A stretch of DNA of 64,000 nt from JBFXAF01 sp050184585. Lineage in GTDB: Bacteria; Pseudomonadota; Alphaproteobacteria; Rhizobiales; Rhizobiaceae. Shown piece by piece: positions 55,189 through 63,056 of the stretch. The translations under genes were made by a program, and so were the position numbers. The stretch is from assembly GCA_050184585.1 (NCBI GenBank), contig JBFXAF010000005.1, forward strand, positions 124,001 to 188,000, read 5' to 3'. The first letter of the stretch is position 1, and each line of letters opens with the position of its first letter. The notes beneath the pieces were generated by a model that was given only the letters and a program-made list of their open reading frames with translations, was not told the origin of the DNA and searched no databases.

Positions 55189-56127
55189 GTGACGGCGAAG
55201 CACCTGCTCGCCATCGGCGGCGCGCATATCGACCGGCGCGGCCAGATCACCGGCGCCTATGCACCCGGCGCGTCCAATCCCGGCACGCTGTCGGCCGAGG
55301 TGGGCGGCGTGGTGTTCAACGCGGCGCGCAACGCCGCGGGCCGCGGCGTCGCGGTGAGCCTGGTCTCGGTGCGCGGCGGCGACGCGGGCGGCGAGGCGGT
55401 GGCCAAGGCGATCGCCGCGGCAGGAATAGCGGACCTGTCGTCTGTGTTCCTCGACCGGACGACGGCGAGCTACACCGCGCTCATCGACCGCGACGGCGAA
55501 CTGATCGCGGGGCTCGCCGACATGGAGCTCTACGAACAGGCTTTTCCGCGCGTCTTGTCGCGCTCGTCCTTCCGAGACATCGCGACGCGCGCGGATGCCG
55601 TGCTGTGCGACGCCAACCTGCCGGAAGCCGCGATCGGCAGGGTGGCGACGGCGGCGGGCGGCCCGGTCCATGGCGTCGCCATCTCGCCGGCCAAGGCGGT
55701 GCGCTACATCCCCCATCTCGAACGGCTCGCCTGCCTGTTTCTCAATCTGCGCGAGGCCGGTGCGATCGCCGGGCTGGCGGCGGACAGTCCGGTCAACGAC
55801 CTCATCGCGGCGCTGCGCGGCAAGGGCCTCGCCAGCGCCGTGCTGACGGCTGGACCAGGACCGCTCACGGCCTATGACGCGAACGGCGCATTCGCGATCA
55901 CGCCGCCGACGCCTCGGCGGGTCGCCGACGTGACCGGCGCGGGCGACGCCATAGCGGGCGTGACGATCGCGGCGCTGATGCAAGGGCGGCCGTTGGCGGA
56001 CGCCGTGCGCGCGGGCATGGCGGCGGCGATGCTGACCATCGAGAGGCCAGCGGCGGTGACCGCGATCAGCGACACGGCGCTGGCGGAGGCGCTGAAGCTT
56101 GTGCCCGGGCCCGAGCCCATGCGATGA
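55189..56127 (+). CDS. psuK: PfkB-family pseudouridine kinase
   Basis: A 312-residue ribokinase-fold kinase predicted to phosphorylate pseudouridine to its 5'-phosphate for PsuG. The N-terminus KHLLAIGGAHIDRRG and the C-terminal DVTGAGDAIAGVT (catalytic Asp) are visible. Adjacency to psuG fixes the substrate. The start codon is uncertain: GTG at 55189 gives the family N-terminus, and GTG at 55180 or upstream frame codons are possible. It is divergent from recA. Confidence 0.87.
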   Translation: MTAKHLLAIGGAHIDRRGQITGAYAPGASNPGTLSAEVGGVVFNAARNAAGRGVAVSLVSVRGGDAGGEAVAKAIAAAGIADLSSVFLDRTTASYTALIDRDGELIAGLADMELYEQAFPRVLSRSSFRDIATRADAVLCDANLPEAAIGRVATAAGGPVHGVAISPAKAVRYIPHLERLACLFLNLREAGAIAGLAADSPVNDLIAALRGKGLASAVLTAGPGPLTAYDANGAFAITPPTPRRVADVTGAGDAIAGVTIAALMQGRPLADAVRAGMAAAMLTIERPAAVTAISDTALAEALKLVPGPEPMR

Positions 56128-56134
56128 GCCGGCG

Positions 56135-57052
56135 ATGAGCCCCGAAACCGCCCGCCCCTTCATCGATATCGAGCCCGGCGTCGCGGCCGCACTGGCGGCG
56201 AAAAAACCGGTCGTGGCGCTGGAAAGCACCATCATCACCCACGGCATGCCCTTTCCCGACAACGCGACGATGGCGGCCGAGGTCGAAGACATCATCCGCG
56301 CCGAGGGCGCGACGCCGGCCACCATCGCGGTGATCGACGGGCGCGTGAAGGTCGGGCTGACGGATAGTCAGCGCGAAGCACTGGCGAAAACCACCGGAGC
56401 CATGAAACTTTCCCGCGCGGACCTCGCCTATGCGGTCTCCGAACGCAGGACCGGCGGCACGACGGTGGCCGCGACCATGATCGTGGCGGCGCTGGCCGGC
56501 ATACGCGTGTTCGCGACCGGCGGCATCGGCGGCGTGCACAAGGGCGCGGAACAGAGCTTCGACATCTCGGCCGACCTCGACGAACTGGCGAGGACGCCGG
56601 TGATCGTCGTGTCGGCCGGCGCCAAGGCGATCCTCGACGTGGGCAAGACGCTGGAGGTCTTGGAGACGCGCGGCGTCCCGGTGGTGGCTTATGGCACGGA
56701 CGTCGTGCCGGCATTCTGGTCGCGAACCTCGCCGCACCCCGCGCCGCTGCGGCTCGACGCGGCCGCGGCGATCGCGACATTCTTCGCGGCGCGGGCCGCG
56801 CTCGGGATCGAGGGCGGCATTCTGGTCGCAAACCCGGTCGGCGCGGCCGACGAGATCCCCGCCGAGCGGATGGCGGCTTTCATTGCCGGCGCGCAGGCGG
56901 CGGCCGAGGCCGAAGGCGTCAAGGGCAAGGCCGTCACGCCCTACCTGCTGGGGAAAATCCTCGAACTCACCGGCGGCGAGAGCCTGAAGACCAACATAGC
57001 GCTGGTCAAAAACAATGCGCGCCTGGCGGCGCGCATCGCGAAGGCTTTCTGA
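56135..57052 (+). CDS. psuG: Pseudouridine-5'-phosphate glycosidase
   Basis: A 305-residue glycosidase that breaks the C-glycosidic bond of pseudouridine 5'-phosphate to uracil and ribose 5-phosphate. Family motifs are VALESTIITHGMPFPDN, ATPATIAVIDGRVKVG, FATGGIGGVHKGAE and GILVANPV. It begins 7 bp after psuK, so the pair forms an operon for pseudouridine salvage from RNA turnover. Confidence 0.93.
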   Translation: MSPETARPFIDIEPGVAAALAAKKPVVALESTIITHGMPFPDNATMAAEVEDIIRAEGATPATIAVIDGRVKVGLTDSQREALAKTTGAMKLSRADLAYAVSERRTGGTTVAATMIVAALAGIRVFATGGIGGVHKGAEQSFDISADLDELARTPVIVVSAGAKAILDVGKTLEVLETRGVPVVAYGTDVVPAFWSRTSPHPAPLRLDAAAAIATFFAARAALGIEGGILVANPVGAADEIPAERMAAFIAGAQAAAEAEGVKGKAVTPYLLGKILELTGGESLKTNIALVKNNARLAARIAKAF

Positions 57053-57061
57053 AACGGGACC

Positions 57062-57367
57062 AGAGCCTTTCATCTTTGATGGAAACAGCTCTGTTTCTCC
57101 GATGGCGAGGCGACCCGCCAGGAGGACGGCGAAGGTCGATGTGGTGCATCGGCCAAGTCCGTCCGACGAAGCGGGCGCCCGCCAGCGGGAAACCACCCGT
57201 TGGTTTGCTTTGCAAACCACCAAAGCGTTCTGGGGGGCCGGGTCAATTCGGGCCAAATCCTTCGGGCTCCGGCTCGGCCGATGCACCACATCGACCGTCG
57301 CCGAAGCCCTCGACCCTGGCCCGAATTCCCTCCGGCAGAGCGATTCCACCAAGAGATGAAAGGCTCT
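57062..57367. mobile_element. 306-bp inverted-repeat (MITE/RIME-like) intergenic element
   Basis: The gap between psuG and the OmpA-type gene is filled by one symmetric unit. Its ends are perfect 14-bp inverted repeats (AGAGCCTTTCATCT at 57062-57075, its complement at 57354-57367) with partial symmetry inside. An inner perfect 21-bp inverted repeat pairs 57135-57155 with 57276-57296. A small central hairpin has arms TGGTTTG/CAAACCA. No transposase is encoded. The right end reaches into the stop codon of the OmpA-type gene. This looks like a non-autonomous element or a rhizobial intergenic mosaic element. Confidence 0.55.
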
Positions 57368-58013
57368 AGGAGAGCGGCGTCAACTGGATCTCGACGCGGC
57401 GGTTCTGCGCGCGGCCGGCATCGTTGCTGTTGGCCGCGATCGGCCTGGTCTCGCCGAAGCCGGTGACCGCGAAGCGGCGCGAATCGACGCCCTGCGCGTT
57501 GAGGTAGTTCGCCACAGACAGGGCGCGGCGCTGCGACAGGTTGAAGTTGTAGGTGTCGTCGCCGGTGGAATCGGTGTGGCCATAGACGTCGACGATGGTC
57601 TTCGGGAACCGGTTGAGCACCAGCGCCACCGAATTGAGCGTCGGGTAGAAGGGCGCCATCACGGTATCGCCATCTGTCGGGAAGGTGATGTTCGACGGCA
57701 TGTTCAGGATGATCTGGTCGCCGGAGCGGGTGACGCTGACCCCCGTGCCCTGGAGCTGGCGGCGCAGTTCGGCCTCCTGCTGGTCCATGTAGAGGCCGAT
57801 GCCGCCGCCGACCAGGGCGCCGACGCCGGCGCCGATCAGGGCGTTGCGGCGGTCGTCGCCGCCGGCGAGCAGGCCGACGCCCGCTCCGGCCAGAGCGCCC
57901 AGCGCGGCGCCGCCGGCCGTGTTGGAGACCTTCTGCTGGCCCGTATAGGGATCGGTGGTGCACGCGGCCACGGCCACGGCTGCCGCGAGCGCGGCAAGCG
58001 TCGTCTTCTTCAT
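57366..58013 (-). CDS. OmpA-family lipoprotein with glycine-zipper
   Basis: A 215-residue lipoprotein. The signal peptide has a lipobox (AVAAC, Cys after VAVA), then a glycine-zipper segment (GALAGAGVGLLAGG, IGAGVGALVGGGIGLYM). The C-terminal OmpA-like peptidoglycan-binding domain (about residues 110-215) contains VYGHTDSTGDDTYNF and LSQRRALSVANYL. It should tether the outer membrane to the cell wall. The start at 58013 avoids a long non-homologous extension. Its stop codon lies at the edge of the inverted-repeat element. Confidence 0.9.
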   Translation of the reverse strand: MKKTTLAALAAAVAVAACTTDPYTGQQKVSNTAGGAALGALAGAGVGLLAGGDDRRNALIGAGVGALVGGGIGLYMDQQEAELRRQLQGTGVSVTRSGDQIILNMPSNITFPTDGDTVMAPFYPTLNSVALVLNRFPKTIVDVYGHTDSTGDDTYNFNLSQRRALSVANYLNAQGVDSRRFAVTGFGETRPIAANSNDAGRAQNRRVEIQLTPLS

Positions 58014-58115
58014 AGGTCGTCCCTCTCCTGTCCCGCGCGGCCGCACGGGATTCTTAGCCCTTCGCGCACCCATTAGCACGAAAATGGGCGGAAAAAGGGA
58101 TTTCGGCGAGGCGAA

Positions 58116-58454
58116 TTAGTAGGCCCGCGGCGGCACGAACAGGCAGATCGTCCTGCCGTCGTTCTTGCCGTGCACCGAGCACCAGTGGAACTCGCCGTCG
58201 GGCGAATCCTTCACCCGGCGGTCGGCATAGGAGACGACCTCGCCCGACGGAACGATGAAACCTTCGGGCTTCTCCGAAATGGCCGCCGCGCTGACGGCGC
58301 GGCAGTCGTAGCCGGAGCAGCAGGAAAAGGGATAGCTCCAGCCGTCGGGCTTGGCGGATGTCGGCAGGGCGTCGTGGGCGAATGCGGACAGGGAGGCGAG
58401 CAGGCTGGCCGCGATGGCGCCGGCGGCGGGGGCGAAAAGTCGGGAGGCGAACAT
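58116..58454 (-). CDS. Cys-rich secreted protein of unknown function
   Basis: A 112-residue protein with a signal peptide (cleavage near AFAHDAL). The mature part has five cysteines (FSCCSGYDCRA, HWCSVHG, TICLF), implying disulfides or metal binding. I do not recognise the family. It stands alone on the minus strand, 102 bp upstream of the OmpA-type lipoprotein gene; both may serve the envelope. Confidence 0.7.
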   Translation of the reverse strand: MFASRLFAPAAGAIAASLLASLSAFAHDALPTSAKPDGWSYPFSCCSGYDCRAVSAAAISEKPEGFIVPSGEVVSYADRRVKDSPDGEFHWCSVHGKNDGRTICLFVPPRAY

Positions 58455-58695
58455 CGACGTGTTCTCCGAAGGTCCTCCCACCCCGAATCGTGCGCCGACA
58501 TGGTTAACGGTCGGTTACCGTCGCGGGACCGCCGGCACGCTCGAAACCGTCCGCAGGTTCCACTGCCCCAACGGCAGGAAACGCACCCGGTTCCATGACG
58601 ATATTCGGAAATGCTTGAACGTCATCGCCCCCCCCCGATTGACAACGTGGCGCCAGGCGGTGTCCGCTCGTCTTTTCCTGCGACGGAGGGCCGCC

Positions 58696-59859
58696 ATGAC
58701 GCTGAATGCGCCCGCGAACGACCGCTACAACGGGCTGCGCGAGGCGGTGGCGACGCCGCCGGCGGCCGCCTATTTCGACCCCGAGACCTATCGCCGCGAA
58801 CTGGAGACGGTCTGGCACCGCGAGTGGGTGATGGTCTGCCGGGCGGCGGACATCGCCACGCCGCTGGAGTACCGCGTGGCGCGGATCGGCGACCAGCAGA
58901 TCGTCGTGCTGCGCGACGAGAACGGCGATCCGCAGGCCTTTCACAACACCTGCCGGCACCGCGGCTCGCAACTCTGCCGCGAGGAGGCCGGCCGGCTGAA
59001 GGCGCGGCTGATCACCTGCCCCTATCATGCCTGGTCCTATTCGCTGCGCGGCGACCTCGTGCGGGTGCCGTCGAAGGTGCTGCCGGCCGGCTTCGACAAG
59101 GCCGAGCACCCGCTCTACCGGGTAGCCCTCCAGGAGTGGCGCGGCTTCGTCTTCGTCAACCTGTCCGAAGATCCGGCGGCGAGCGTCGAGGCGACGTTCG
59201 ATTCTGGCTCCGTCGACCTCGGCAACTGGCCGCTGGAAAATCTCGTCACCACGCATGTTTACCGAAAAGTCCTAAACTGCAACTGGAAGCTCTTCTGGGA
59301 GAATTTCAACGAGTGCCTGCACTGCCCCGGCGTGCACAAGCATCTGTCGGCGCTGGTGCCGATCTACGGGCGCGGGCTGATGGCGCGCCATGACGACCCC
59401 GACTGGCAGGCGCATGCCGACGACGACGCGCCGCAATATGCCGGAACGCTGCGTTCAGGGGCCGAAAGCTGGTCGGCCGACGGCAGGCTGCACGGCGTGC
59501 AGTTCCCCGACCTTTCCCCGGCCGAAAAGGCCGCGGGCCAGAATTACGGGGTGCACCTTCCGTCGATGTTCGTGGTCGGCCATGCCGACTACGTACGCAC
59601 GGTCAGGTTGTCGCCGCTCGGACCCGAGCAGACCGAACTGACGGCCGAATGGCTGTTCCTGCCAGAGGCGCTGGAAAAGCCGGCCGACGAACTGGAGCCG
59701 ATCTACGCGTTCGGCAAGGAAGTGCTCGGCGAGGACGCGGATGTCTGCGAACTGAACCAGCGCGGCCTGAAGGCGCTGCCGCACCGCCAGGGCGTGCTCA
59801 TGCCCGAGGAATACGAGCTTCGGCGTTTCCACCAATGGGTGGCGGCGCGCGCAGGATAG
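58696..59859 (+). CDS. Rieske-type aromatic/quaternary-amine oxygenase alpha subunit
   Basis: A 387-residue Rieske non-heme iron oxygenase. The 2Fe-2S centre uses C-R-H and C-P-Y-H (CRHRGSQLC, LITCPYHAWSY). The mononuclear iron site contains NFNECLHCPGVH. It resembles monooxygenases that demethylate betaine-like compounds as well as aromatic dioxygenases. The ATG at 58696 with CGGAGGG upstream is chosen. No reductase or ferredoxin gene is adjacent, so it relies on a partner encoded elsewhere. Confidence 0.88.
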   Translation: MTLNAPANDRYNGLREAVATPPAAAYFDPETYRRELETVWHREWVMVCRAADIATPLEYRVARIGDQQIVVLRDENGDPQAFHNTCRHRGSQLCREEAGRLKARLITCPYHAWSYSLRGDLVRVPSKVLPAGFDKAEHPLYRVALQEWRGFVFVNLSEDPAASVEATFDSGSVDLGNWPLENLVTTHVYRKVLNCNWKLFWENFNECLHCPGVHKHLSALVPIYGRGLMARHDDPDWQAHADDDAPQYAGTLRSGAESWSADGRLHGVQFPDLSPAEKAAGQNYGVHLPSMFVVGHADYVRTVRLSPLGPEQTELTAEWLFLPEALEKPADELEPIYAFGKEVLGEDADVCELNQRGLKALPHRQGVLMPEEYELRRFHQWVAARAG

Positions 59860-60020
59860 CGACGGCCGACAAGGGAACTTTCCGTCCCGCCGACTGTTTC
59901 CAGCCGCCGACGGCTGTGGCCCGACGCGCGATACCGCTGGACGCACAACCCCATTTCCGCAATGGATCGCGGACCGCCCGCCTCAGTCGGGATGTCACCT
60001 GCCCGGAGCGAAGACGAAGC

Positions 60021-61349
60021 GTGCCCACATCCCGCACACCGTGGACGGTCGCGCTGCTGGCAGCCGGTCTGCTCGCGCTGCTCGGCATCGTCGGCGCGAC
60101 GTTCTGGCTGAGCTGGCGGGCGCAGATCTACTCCGAGGGCGTGGTCGCGGTCCGCGAGCTTCGCGTGTCGGCCGTCGAACTGAGAAACGGCCTGCTCAAT
60201 GCGGAAAGCAGCCAGCGCGGCTACCTGTTCTCGGCCAACGAGATTTACCTCGCGCCCTTTGGCAACGCCAAGGCCACCGCCTTGCGCGAGATCGGCGAAC
60301 TGGACGGCGACCTGAAGCGCTATCCCCAGCTTGAGCCGATGGTCAGCCAGTTGTCCCGGCTGGTGGGAGCCAAGATCGCGGAGATGGAAGAGACGATCGC
60401 CCTGAAGCGGATGCAACGCGACGAAGAGGCGCTCGACCTGTTCCTGACCAACCGCGGCAAGGCGCTCATGGACCAGACGAACATCTTCGTCGCCGGCATC
60501 ATCGAGGCGGCGGATACGCTGCTGCTCGAAGGCGTGCGCGAGCAGACTGCGAACGCGCAACTGCTGCGCTGGGTTTCGCTCGCCGGCGCCTTCGTCGTCA
60601 TGCTCGTCGTGGCCGGGACCGTCAGCGCCTTCACCAAGACGGCCCGCGAAATCGCCGATGCGCGCGACGAGGTGCGCGGCATAAACGAGACGCTGGAAGG
60701 GCGCGTCGAGGAGCGCACTTCGGCGCTCCAGGCGGCGCTGAGCCGGTCGGAGATGCTGCTCGCCGAGGTCAATCACCGCGTCGCCAACAGCCTGGCGATG
60801 GTCGGGTCGCTCGTCCGACTCCAGGGAGCGGCGAGCAAGGACGATTCCGTGAAGCTCGCGCTCACCGAGACGCAGTCGCGCATCGAGGCAATAGCGGCCG
60901 TCCACAAGCGGCTCTATGCGTCTGGCGATGTCGGCCTGGTCGCCCTGGACGAGTATCTTTCGGGCGTGCTCGACAGCCTTGCAACGGCGATGAAGGCGGA
61001 AGGCAGGGGCGGCTCCCTGACTTATGAACTGGATCCGGCGACGCTCGATACGGACGCGAGCGTCAATGTCGGCCTCGTGGTGACCGAACTCGTGACCAAT
61101 GCCTACAAATACGCCTATCCCGAAGGCGCGGGCGGCATTCGCGTCCGGTTGAAGAGGATGCCCAGTTCGCGCGTCGAGATCGTGGTCGAGGATGACGGCG
61201 TCGGGCGCGGAACGGGCGCGGCGCGCGGAACCGGCCTTGGCACGCGCATCGTCAAGGCGATGGCCGCCACCCTGGGGACGGAAGTGCAGTATGTGGACCG
61301 GAAGCCCGGCACGGCCGCGATGCTGTCGGTGTCGGTCGCGCAGTCCTGA
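60021..61349 (+). CDS. CHASE3 / HisKA_2 sensor histidine kinase
   Basis: A 442-residue membrane sensor kinase. Two membrane helices (about residues 8-28 and 185-205) enclose a periplasmic CHASE3 domain of mostly helical, charged sequence. A coiled-coil linker leads to a HisKA_2/HWE-type transmitter with the phosphorylation site His252 (AEVNHRVANSLAM). An ATPase domain follows (VTELVTNAYKYAYP, DDGVGRG). The start is a GTG at 60021. No response regulator gene is adjacent. A periplasmic binding protein gene follows 80 bp downstream. Confidence 0.85.
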   Translation: MPTSRTPWTVALLAAGLLALLGIVGATFWLSWRAQIYSEGVVAVRELRVSAVELRNGLLNAESSQRGYLFSANEIYLAPFGNAKATALREIGELDGDLKRYPQLEPMVSQLSRLVGAKIAEMEETIALKRMQRDEEALDLFLTNRGKALMDQTNIFVAGIIEAADTLLLEGVREQTANAQLLRWVSLAGAFVVMLVVAGTVSAFTKTAREIADARDEVRGINETLEGRVEERTSALQAALSRSEMLLAEVNHRVANSLAMVGSLVRLQGAASKDDSVKLALTETQSRIEAIAAVHKRLYASGDVGLVALDEYLSGVLDSLATAMKAEGRGGSLTYELDPATLDTDASVNVGLVVTELVTNAYKYAYPEGAGGIRVRLKRMPSSRVEIVVEDDGVGRGTGAARGTGLGTRIVKAMAATLGTEVQYVDRKPGTAAMLSVSVAQS

Positions 61350-61429
61350 GCACCTGACGCAGCGCCACTCGCGGCCCGCTTCGGAATGCGGTATCGAATG
61401 TTCGCCACGTCGGGAGGAAGCGTGGGGCC

Positions 61430-62575
61430 ATGGCTCGATCGCGGTTACCCTCGTTCCGACGGAACATGCTGGCTCTTGCGCTGGCCCCGCTGCTGTGCTG
61501 CGGTGCAGCGTCCGCCCAGGGCGGCCCGGGCGGAATCACGACGCCGGCGATCCTGCCGGCATTCAACGCCGATGCGCCGTCCTGTTCAATCCCGCCAGGC
61601 CTGAACAGGGCCCTCGTCTTCCTCCAGGACAACGAGAGGCAGTTCATGCAGGGCGTGAGCGCGGGGCTGGCAGCGGCCGCGGCCGATCGTGGGCTCGCCT
61701 ACCGGATCGCGCTCGCCGACAACGACGCCGCGCTGATGCGGGAGCAAGCCGAAGCCGCGCTCGCGGACAAGACGGGGTCGGTCGTCGTGGCGCCCGTCGA
61801 GCCGCGCTCGATGGCCCGGCCGCTCCAGGAGCTCCTGTGGGCCGGAACCTATGTCGGCGCGGTCGTGCCGCCTCCGGCGACGACCATCCTGAACGCTCCC
61901 CAGTATGCAACGGGCAAGGCGATCGGCGACGCGGCCGTCGTGTACATCCTCGAGGCGCTCGGTGGAAAGGCGCGCGTTGTCCTGCTCACGCACGACAGCA
62001 ACCAGTTCCTGGCTCCACGTTTCGTGGCGATGCGGGATTCGCTCGCGCGGGTTCCGGGCGTCACCATCGTCGCCGATATCTCGCCGCCGACCGTCAACGA
62101 GGAAGGCGGCTATTCGACCATGAAGACGATCCTCCTGGCTCATCCAACCATCGATGTCGTGCTGGGCGCCGACACCGTCGTCCTGGGCGCGCTCAAGGCT
62201 CTGAGGGAGACCGACAAGGACCGGCCGAACCAGTTCCTGGGCGGCATCGACGGAGAACCCGAGGCAGTCGCGGAGATCAAGGCCGGCGGCCCCTACAAGG
62301 CGAGCGTCAGCCTCGCCTCACCGGTTTTTGGCTATGCCATGGGCCAGCACGCGGCCGACTGGCTGGAGGGCAAGAGCATTCCGCAGGCGATGGACATCCT
62401 GCCGCGCAAGCTCGATGCCGAAAACATCGCAGAGTACGAGGCGGACCTCGCCAATCCTGGAGCCGTCTACGCGGACCCTGCGCGGCGTGACAGCTACCTC
62501 CGGATGTTCGGAAACATCTGCTACGATACCCGCGACCTGTACCTCAACTTCCCCTGGTCGTCGGAGCGCCATTGA
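61430..62575 (+). CDS. Orphan periplasmic sugar-binding-type protein
   Basis: A 381-residue periplasmic binding protein of the type I, ribose-binding-like fold (Peripla_BP_4). It has a signal peptide (cleavage near AASAQGG) and characteristic segments (RALVFLQDNERQFMQGV, VVLGADTVVLGALKAL, FLGGIDGEPEAVAEI). No ABC permease or ATPase gene is near. It follows the CHASE3 kinase on the same strand, so it might present a ligand to that sensor; this is inferred from position only. Confidence 0.83.
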   Translation: MARSRLPSFRRNMLALALAPLLCCGAASAQGGPGGITTPAILPAFNADAPSCSIPPGLNRALVFLQDNERQFMQGVSAGLAAAAADRGLAYRIALADNDAALMREQAEAALADKTGSVVVAPVEPRSMARPLQELLWAGTYVGAVVPPPATTILNAPQYATGKAIGDAAVVYILEALGGKARVVLLTHDSNQFLAPRFVAMRDSLARVPGVTIVADISPPTVNEEGGYSTMKTILLAHPTIDVVLGADTVVLGALKALRETDKDRPNQFLGGIDGEPEAVAEIKAGGPYKASVSLASPVFGYAMGQHAADWLEGKSIPQAMDILPRKLDAENIAEYEADLANPGAVYADPARRDSYLRMFGNICYDTRDLYLNFPWSSERH

Positions 62576-63056
62576 CGACGTGGAAGCCAGCGGTTCCGGC
62601 GCATGCCCCGCGCCCAGGCGTCCGACGTTGCCTCAACCGGCCGAGGCCGCAGGGCCAAAAGTTAATGCAAAATTAGAAACTACAGAATAGTTTTAGCGAC
62701 AAGGTCTCCACCAGGATCGGTACGCCACGGCGTGCCGCGTGCGCTGCGGTGACAGGTCCTGTCTCGGCAGGCCGTATGTGTAACAGGCGTAGGAATCAGG
62801 GCCTCCCGGCCCTGCCTGCATGATGCGATCCGACGCCCGGGCTCCTGCAAGAGAGCCATGCTCCACGCAGCATTCATCTGCGTCCCGAAGGACGTCCGAG
62901 TGCTGGATACCTATGCGGTGTCCGGCTCGAGGGGCTGACAGCGGACGACGTGGAAGCGCCTGATCCAGTGTGGCGAGGGGTCTTTGGGGGACCGTTTCGC
63001 GCCGCGGGGGCACAGGGGCAGACATCCATTTTCGAGTAGAGCCGAGGGCGCCCTCC
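62576..63056. other. Non-coding region before the repeat protein
   Basis: No gene is supported in this 481-bp gap. An AT-rich block near 62660-62697 could hold the promoter of the downstream repeat protein, which would leave a GC-rich leader of about 350 bases. One small perfect hairpin, CAGGGCC/GGCCCTG, lies at 62797-62814. I recognise no riboswitch. Confidence 0.5.
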
